Assembly: GCA_045130275.1 (NCBI GenBank)
Contig: JBGUPL010000067.1
Coordinates: 1 to 35,895 of the forward strand
Reading direction: 5' to 3'
DNA from: F23-D06 sp045130275
GTDB lineage: Bacteria; Bacteroidota; Bacteroidia; Bacteroidales; WCHB1-69
DNA length: 35,895 bases
A program made the translations under genes and the position numbers. How positions within the stretch are numbered: the stretch's first letter is position 1; each line of letters opens with the position of its first letter. The notes under the pieces were generated by a model that saw only the letters and a program-made list of their open reading frames with translations, made no database searches and was not told where the DNA came from. Of this stretch, positions 31,396 through 35,895 are shown piece by piece.

Positions 31396-32229
31396 ATGGC
31401 AAGTACAATCAAGGAGATAGCTAATGGCATGAAGGTGGAGTTCATAAAAGACGCGACTCTGTGTAATGCTTTCGGTCTGACTTACGACCATAACCGCGAT
31501 GATGAGGAATGTGTTTCCTACTACAACCAGAATTTCAGCGCGGTGAGCGTGGAGACGTGCCTCATTTACATTGTGGCCACCTGTGCCGCCGCATTAGAGA
31601 ATATGTTCGACTGGTTCAGGCAGGATGTGAATGAGATTGTGGCCAACGAACGGTATGGCCATAAGGGATGGTACGAGGCCAAAGCGCGGGAGTTCCACTA
31701 CACCGATCCGAACACGCAGGAGGAGGTCTATCCTATCACCCATGCCAGCTGTGAGGAACTGAACTTCGGCATCAAGCTGAAGGTGGCGAAAGGGGAACCG
31801 GGATCACTGAACGCTTTGGAGTCGACAGAACAGACTTCCTTCGAGACATGGATGGAGCGGCAGAAACCGGCGGGCATCCCCATCCATTATGTGCATCAGG
31901 CTGCCGACAAAATCTGGATGCGACTGACTGTCTATTATGACCCGGTGGAGTTTGTTGGAAGGGATGTGGAAGAAATTGTGACAACTGCTATCACCAATCA
32001 TTTGCAGGGCATTGACTTCAATGGCGTGTTCACTACCACAGCATTGGTGGACAGTCTTCAAAAAGTAGAAGGCATTAGCCTGATTGAAATACATGAGGTG
32101 TATGCACAGCCAGTGGGTGAGGATCCTCACCGTATAGAACACGACACCCGCGATGTGCCTGACGCAGGATGGTACGTATTGGATGCAGAAAACGAAAACA
32201 TGGAAATAACCGCTGAGCCGCTTTTATAA
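31396..32229 (+). CDS. Baseplate J-like wedge protein
   Basis: A 277-residue protein. It has the gpJ layout: a helical N-terminus, NFGIKLKVAKGEPGSLNALE, IWMRLTVYYDPVEFVGRDVE, ITNHLQGIDFNGVFTTTALV and the terminal VPDAGWYVLDAENENMEI. It builds the baseplate wedge with the gp25-like subunit. Confidence 0.85.
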   Translation: MASTIKEIANGMKVEFIKDATLCNAFGLTYDHNRDDEECVSYYNQNFSAVSVETCLIYIVATCAAALENMFDWFRQDVNEIVANERYGHKGWYEAKAREFHYTDPNTQEEVYPITHASCEELNFGIKLKVAKGEPGSLNALESTEQTSFETWMERQKPAGIPIHYVHQAADKIWMRLTVYYDPVEFVGRDVEEIVTTAITNHLQGIDFNGVFTTTALVDSLQKVEGISLIEIHEVYAQPVGEDPHRIEHDTRDVPDAGWYVLDAENENMEITAEPLL

Positions 32230-32230
32230 T

Positions 32231-32719
32231 ATGGAATATGATATTGACTTTGGGAAATTTGCGGGCGGACTTCTGCCGCAGGCGCTGAGAGGCAGCGTCA
32301 CACGGGCATTCTTCAACGTGCTGGCACATCCGTTTCAGGAGCTCCACACTGTTTTTTCGTTGAATCGGGAAGAGAAGTTGTGGTATCTCTCCCACAACTG
32401 GACTGCCGACAGTATGCAGGCCATGCTGAACGAGTTTTTTGCCGATGATATACGAACCTGTGAACTGGATCCGGATACGCAACCCATCTTAGTGGTGGAC
32501 GGCGTGGAGGGTAATGAGGTGCTGATTTATCCCGCAGACAGGCAACTGCTCGTACTTACGCCAGTCCGTCTTACACTTGGCAGCACGTGGGGAGCGCGTC
32601 CTTTCACAGTGAGGATACCGCAAGAGATGGAGGGCGAGATTGATGAAGAGGTTGTGAAACGGCTGGTGAACATTTTCAAACTTTACGGAATAGGCTACAG
32701 AATAGAGTATTATACATAA
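32231..32719 (+). CDS. Tail protein I / wedge protein (Mu gp48-like position)
   Basis: A 162-residue protein one base after the J-like gene: MEYDIDFGKFAGGLLPQALR, FFNVLAHPFQELHTVFSLNR, and VVKRLVNIFKLYGIGYRIEY at the end. Order suggests the wedge protein linking baseplate to the tail fibre. Confidence 0.7.
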   Translation: MEYDIDFGKFAGGLLPQALRGSVTRAFFNVLAHPFQELHTVFSLNREEKLWYLSHNWTADSMQAMLNEFFADDIRTCELDPDTQPILVVDGVEGNEVLIYPADRQLLVLTPVRLTLGSTWGARPFTVRIPQEMEGEIDEEVVKRLVNIFKLYGIGYRIEYYT

Positions 32720-32730
32720 AAGACAGAAAG

Positions 32731-33591
32731 ATGGACAGACTATTGAACATCGGCCGCCAGGACGGCTATCCGCTGTGTGCGGAAACATTGGAACTCCTGC
32801 ACAAAAACGTGCAACTTTTAGAGACAGTGCTGAACGGTCTCAACCTCCCCAGACACACCATCGTGCGCTTTCCGTACGGGGACTTCGCGTACGTACAGAC
32901 TGTGAATCCAACCGATGGTAGAGGGGAAGTTTTGGAAATTGGCAATGGAGCCAATTTAGCCAATGGTGACATTCGTCAATACTACATAAACACAACCGAC
33001 ATTGATATTGTTGATTCAACTAATAACACCTATGATGACGTATATCAGACTCGCAGGGTCAATTTTCATGATATAACATCGAATATCCCAACTTACAACA
33101 CGGTGAATGCAGTGTACAACTTCGAGGATCTTTTGGAGAAAGCAAGGTGGGAAACAATGCCGTTTTACCATTTCTTCAATGAGGGAAGTGCGCAAATGGA
33201 TAGCAGTGTGTCGCAAGCCATTTGCGAGATGAAACACAACAGCTTGCTTTTGAAAGTGCGCATACATGTAAGTGTGAGCAATCTGTCGATCAATGCTGTA
33301 AACAATGAATTTAGGGTGTTCTTTGATGGAGATTTAGCTGGAGTTAATGATTGTTTCCCGATTTTGGCCACTTTCATCAGCAGCAACAATCAGATCAATG
33401 ATATTGTGCCTGCATTTGTTTGTAGAGCGTCTAACAATCGGTGGCAAGTTAAGATCCCAACAGGGAAACTCTATAGCGGGAATGCGTTATCTTTCACTGG
33501 CACAATTACTGTGAACGGGGTTTTCTCAGTCGATATGGCAAGCCAGCAGATGCAGAATTTAGATAATGCAACATCAATCGCAATACCATAG
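32731..33591 (+). CDS. Tail fibre / receptor-binding protein
   Basis: A 286-residue protein. Residues 1-90 (MDRLLNIGRQDGYPLCAETL, LLHKNVQLLETVLNGLN) are the baseplate-attachment part, GC-rich like the operon. From about residue 90 on, codons turn AT-rich and the sequence is beta-rich with N/D/T residues, as expected for a swapped receptor-binding tip. No template or reverse transcriptase for diversification is present. Confidence 0.75.
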   Translation: MDRLLNIGRQDGYPLCAETLELLHKNVQLLETVLNGLNLPRHTIVRFPYGDFAYVQTVNPTDGRGEVLEIGNGANLANGDIRQYYINTTDIDIVDSTNNTYDDVYQTRRVNFHDITSNIPTYNTVNAVYNFEDLLEKARWETMPFYHFFNEGSAQMDSSVSQAICEMKHNSLLLKVRIHVSVSNLSINAVNNEFRVFFDGDLAGVNDCFPILATFISSNNQINDIVPAFVCRASNNRWQVKIPTGKLYSGNALSFTGTITVNGVFSVDMASQQMQNLDNATSIAIP

Positions 33592-33595
33592 TAGT

Positions 33596-33838
33596 ATGAA
33601 AGGCAAAGACAGACAGACGGTGGCCGATGTCGCATTGGTGGTGTCGGGGAGCGAAGAGGCGATGTTTGACCTGGCAAGGTTGAACGGAGTAAGCCTTGAT
33701 ACGGAGGTGTCGGGGTTGGAGATGTTGGAAGTCCCCGTGTTAGACCAACAAGTAGCAAACTATTACAAGCTCAACGGCATTGTGCCAGCCAATGTGCTGG
33801 AGGAGGCCATTAGTGAAGAGCAAGAAATCCAAGAGTAA
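33596..33838 (+). CDS. LysM-like small tail protein (gpX-like)
   Basis: From the ATG at 33596, an 80-residue protein: QTVADVALVVSGSEEAMFDL, ARLNGVSLDTEVSGLEMLEV and the proline after it match the LysM-type repeat of tail protein X. It may bind peptidoglycan or cap the baseplate. The longer upstream start at 33566 overlaps the fibre gene and is less likely. Confidence 0.65.
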   Translation: MKGKDRQTVADVALVVSGSEEAMFDLARLNGVSLDTEVSGLEMLEVPVLDQQVANYYKLNGIVPANVLEEAISEEQEIQE

Positions 33839-33856
33839 TCAACATTCAAATAAACC

Positions 33857-34360
33857 ATGGACATCAAAGATTTTATTGTCAAGAAGAAGCTCCAAAATAA
33901 AGACAGTCTTGTGGGCTTTGATGAAAAAGGGAACCTTATCAGAATCAATATTTCTGACCTGAAAAACACATTAGGAGTTAAAACCGTTGCAGCAGAGAAG
34001 ATGGTGGTGCAATATTCGCTGGATGCGAACACATGGCATACCCCATTTGCTGAAGGGGACCGTTATATGCGTGTGAAGTGCGGTAGTGGTGCGTGGAGCG
34101 ATGCCATCAACATCCGCGTATCGGCATACGAGACGTGGCGCGAGAAAAATGGTGGAACTGGAACAGAAGAGGACTTCTTAAAATCGCTGGAAGGGAAGCC
34201 TGGTGACCCCGTGGACGTCTCTACACTGAAAATAAGCGAGATGGGCGACTACAAAGAGTTGTTATCCACTATTGGTGATGCCATTACTGAACAAATCAGC
34301 ACCTACGAGAGCCGTATTGCTGCCTTGGAAAAGAAACTATCGGAGTTGGAGGGCAAATAG
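33857..34360 (+). CDS. Tail fibre accessory / fibre-linker protein
   Basis: A 167-residue protein. AYETWREKNGGTGTEEDFLK and SLEGKPGDPV match the linker that recurs in Gram-negative phage fibres before collagen-like or tip domains. The last 40 residues form a coiled coil (YESRIAALEKKLSELEGK). It is the last gene of the prophage. Confidence 0.7.
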   Translation: MDIKDFIVKKKLQNKDSLVGFDEKGNLIRINISDLKNTLGVKTVAAEKMVVQYSLDANTWHTPFAEGDRYMRVKCGSGAWSDAINIRVSAYETWREKNGGTGTEEDFLKSLEGKPGDPVDVSTLKISEMGDYKELLSTIGDAITEQISTYESRIAALEKKLSELEGK

Positions 34361-34405
34361 CCCTTAAATCACGCTTTCAAGGTTGTTGAAAAGCAGTTGC
34401 AAAGT

Positions 34406-34443
34406 GTACAATTTGATTTGAAAAATTGGTACAATTTGATTTG
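34406..34443 (-). other. Prophage right end with candidate transposase sites R1 and R2
   Basis: Two perfect direct copies of GTACAATTTGATTTG (34406-34420 and 34429-34443) sit at a 23-bp period. Inverted, they match the left-end copies. They lie 46 to 83 bp after the last phage gene. The period equals the spacing of the R1 and R2 sites of Mu to within a base. Confidence 0.65.
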
Positions 34444-34976
34444 GGGATTATAATTTTTTGGGGATTGCCAAAGGTTTGATGTTATTTTTTTTATTAAAAA
34501 TGGATGGGTGGTAATATATTGGTAGTCAATATATTATAAATATCAATTCATACCCAATCTTCTGATTTGCTAGGGTGGCTTTGACAATTTTTCGGAGAAA
34601 AACGACAAACAGGCACGCAACACGCGCAATCGCCATCCCATGCTAACCCCTGCGCCTTGCATGAAGCCATTGGAATATTTGCACAGAGGCAAAGTACATT
34701 TTGCTCGCAACCTTTGGGATAAGACATATCTCCTTTTACATAAAGACACCGACAATCTTTTGATTATCAGTGTCTTTCTTTGTGTTTTGGGGGCTTTGTT
34801 CCCCGTTTCAAGTGGAGCCGGCGGATACTGAACTTTGGCTCCATAATGCACTGGTAATCATTTTTATTCCAAATCACCTTCAACCGAGTGGTCTCAGATT
34901 TGGCACAGGTCTCCTCTTCCTTTCATATTTCATTCTTTATATTTCTATTTGTTCCGTGGCACACGTGTGTCCACGT
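34444..34976. other. Right-flank intergenic region
   Basis: No convincing gene is seen in these 533 bp. Small open frames lack family signals. The stretch is AT-rich to about 34580 and then of mixed composition, and it contains the hairpin at 34742-34777 and a GGAGCC/GGCTCC pair around 34815-34843. Confidence 0.5.
34742..34777. repeat. 36-nt imperfect palindrome
   Basis: AAAGACACCGACAATC-TTTT-GATTATCAGTGTCTTT pairs at 14 of 16 positions around a TTTT loop. It has no long T tail, so it may be a weak bidirectional terminator or a recombination site. Confidence 0.7.
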
Positions 34977-35594
34977 TTAGGCTATGTTTTTCACCTTTCT
35001 CAAGGTGTTGATGCTCGTCCCCGTGAGCTTGCTCACGTTGGCCAGCGAGTACCCTTTCTTCAACAATCTTATCTCCTCGGCGTACTCCGATTTCATCTGC
35101 CGGTCTGTCTTCCTATACCCCTCCTTACGCCCGACCTTGCCGCCGGCGGCCCGATAGTGGTTGTACCCGCTCTCCATCCTGCTCCTGATGAGGCCACGCT
35201 CCATAGAGTTGAACTGGGCGAGGATGCCGAGAACGAGCTGGGCAATGGGGTTCGGCTTGCCGTCGGGCTGCAAGGTCTCCAACCCGTTCTGATGTATATA
35301 TACCGAAACACCCTGCTCGGTCAAGGACTCGATGACGGAGAGGAAATCCACCGCCCGCCGGCTCAGCCGGCTGCACTCGTAAATCAGCACCTTGTCCACC
35401 TCGTTCCCGCTGACGTAGTCCAGCAGGTCGGACAGGGCGGCACGCTCCTCCACCTTCTTCGCCCCGCTAATCTTCTCGGAGAACTCCCGGACAACATTGT
35501 AGCCCATTCTGGCGGCATAGGAGCGGAGCTCGTCGAGCTGCCGCTCGTAGTCCTGGGCGGAAGTGCTCACCCTTGCATAAATGACCGTATTCAT
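34977..35594 (-). CDS. Serine recombinase (resolvase/invertase family)
   Basis: A 205-residue protein. The N-terminal catalytic domain starts MNTVIYARVSTSAQDYERQL, where the serine after RV is the nucleophile (S10), followed by the arginine cluster ECSRLSRRAVDFLSVIESL. The C-terminus has a DNA-binding HTH (YSLANVSKLTGTSINTLRKV). Bacteroidales use such enzymes to invert promoters and to move elements. It lies outside the candidate right end by about 530 bp and may belong to the flanking host or another element. Mu also has an invertase (gin), but inside the phage. Confidence 0.88.
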   Translation of the reverse strand: MNTVIYARVSTSAQDYERQLDELRSYAARMGYNVVREFSEKISGAKKVEERAALSDLLDYVSGNEVDKVLIYECSRLSRRAVDFLSVIESLTEQGVSVYIHQNGLETLQPDGKPNPIAQLVLGILAQFNSMERGLIRSRMESGYNHYRAAGGKVGRKEGYRKTDRQMKSEYAEEIRLLKKGYSLANVSKLTGTSINTLRKVKNIA

Positions 35595-35614
35595 ATCCTT
35601 GTTCTTTTATGCTG

Positions 35615-35622
35615 CAAAGATA
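35615..35622 (-). promoter_or_regulatory. Promoter of the serine recombinase
   Basis: On the minus strand TATCTTTG matches TAnnTTTG and lies 20 bp before the ATG at 35594. Confidence 0.6.
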
Positions 35623-35642
35623 CGGAAAATTTCATAAACTAC

Positions 35643-35895
35643 AGTGCTATAGGCAATTAAATCTAAAAAATATTTCTGATAGGAAATGGGGCTGTCAAAA
35701 ATGGGGGTGCAAAAGATTATTTTGATACGAACCGACTTTTGATACGGGCGTTCGAAAATTCAGATGAAATTTTGAAAATCTTTCAAAATTCCACGTGGGG
35801 CTATGTTCCGCCGGCGGGTGGGCGAGGGTGCCGTCTGTCCGGACCGGCCGGCAGGGGCGGCAATGGTTCCCGACTGGTTCCCGGCCGGCGGGTGG
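35643..35895. other. Non-coding, GC-rich window end with short repeats
   Basis: No gene is visible. It contains TTTTGATACG twice (around 35721 and 35737), CCGGCGGGTGG twice (35812-35822 and 35885-35895), and GGTTCCCG-type repeats. The composition jump from AT-rich to GC-rich suggests a control or transfer region of a mobile element, which cannot be confirmed here. Confidence 0.4.

Larger units (their letters stand above)
3371..34450 (+). mobile_element. Mu-like transposable prophage, about 31 kb, apparently complete
   Basis: The element has a LexA-like repressor, MuA/MuB transposition genes, Gam, terminase, portal, MuF, capsid, and a full contractile tail set, bounded by inverted copies of the motif AAATCAAATTGTAC. 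The copies lie at 3379-3392 and 3472-3486 on the left and at 34406-34420 and 34429-34443 on the right. This mirrors the L1/L2 and R2/R1 transposase sites of Mu. Exact termini are uncertain because I could not find a convincing 5-bp target duplication. All core modules look intact. Confidence 0.85.

Noticed and set aside
32731..34360. Diversity-generating retroelement at the tail fibre, as in some Bacteroides transposable phages
   Set aside because: No reverse transcriptase, template repeat or A-to-N variable repeat pair is visible in the window.
3366..34457. Near-match ATTTT on both sides as a 5-bp target duplication
   Set aside because: It requires unequal distances to the end sites, and AT-rich pentamers match easily by chance.
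1..35895. CRISPR array
   Set aside because: No regularly spaced identical repeats of suitable length exist; the repeats found are short tandem runs or paired sites.

Overview
The window is a nearly complete Mu-like (transposable, contractile-tailed) prophage of about 31 kb in a chromosome of the phylum Bacteroidota, most likely Bacteroidales. The phylum call rests on repeated promoter motifs of the form TAnnTTTG, A-rich starts with weak or absent Shine-Dalgarno sequences, and the protein families present. The genus cannot be read from the sequence.

Layout. Positions 1-3256 are AT-rich host DNA with four leftward genes for exported proteins, one of them cut by the window edge. The left phage end lies near 3371-3490. 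It is marked by two copies of a motif that recurs, inverted, as two copies near 34406-34443. The early region (3999-12584) has a leftward LexA-like repressor facing a rightward operon: a small HTH protein, a MuA-like DDE transposase, a MuB-like ATPase, a second P-loop ATPase, several small proteins, an ASCH-domain protein, the Gam end-protecting protein, a tRNA-like element, and a DnaA-domain-IV-like protein. A terminator at 12610-12634 closes it.

The late genes are split into two divergent operons that start at 20415-20568. The leftward operon (20414 down to 12940) carries small and large terminase, a gp36-like protein, the portal, a MuF head protein, a gpG-like protein and a gp37-like protein. 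The rightward operon (20569-34360) carries a ClpP-type prohead protease with a nested scaffold, a probable decoration protein, the major capsid protein, a lysis cassette, sheath, tube, frameshifted tail chaperones, tape measure, baseplate, tail fibre and fibre-accessory genes. Beyond the right end (34444 on) is an intergenic stretch, a leftward serine recombinase, and GC-rich DNA.

Most interesting parts. (1) The MuF protein carries a C-terminal nuclease-like domain resembling CdiA-type tRNA nucleases. A candidate immunity gene lies downstream, and a compact promoter-hairpin-terminator unit transcribed antisense to the toxin 3' end sits between them. (2) A tRNA-like element in the early operon has intact acceptor, D and T arms and CCA but an enlarged anticodon region. 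(3) A classical A_AAA_AAG slippery site fuses the two tail-chaperone frames. (4) The major capsid protein begins with a signal-peptide-like hydrophobic segment. (5) A near-identical promoter motif precedes several separate transcription units, including a secreted-protein moron embedded antisense in the tail operon.
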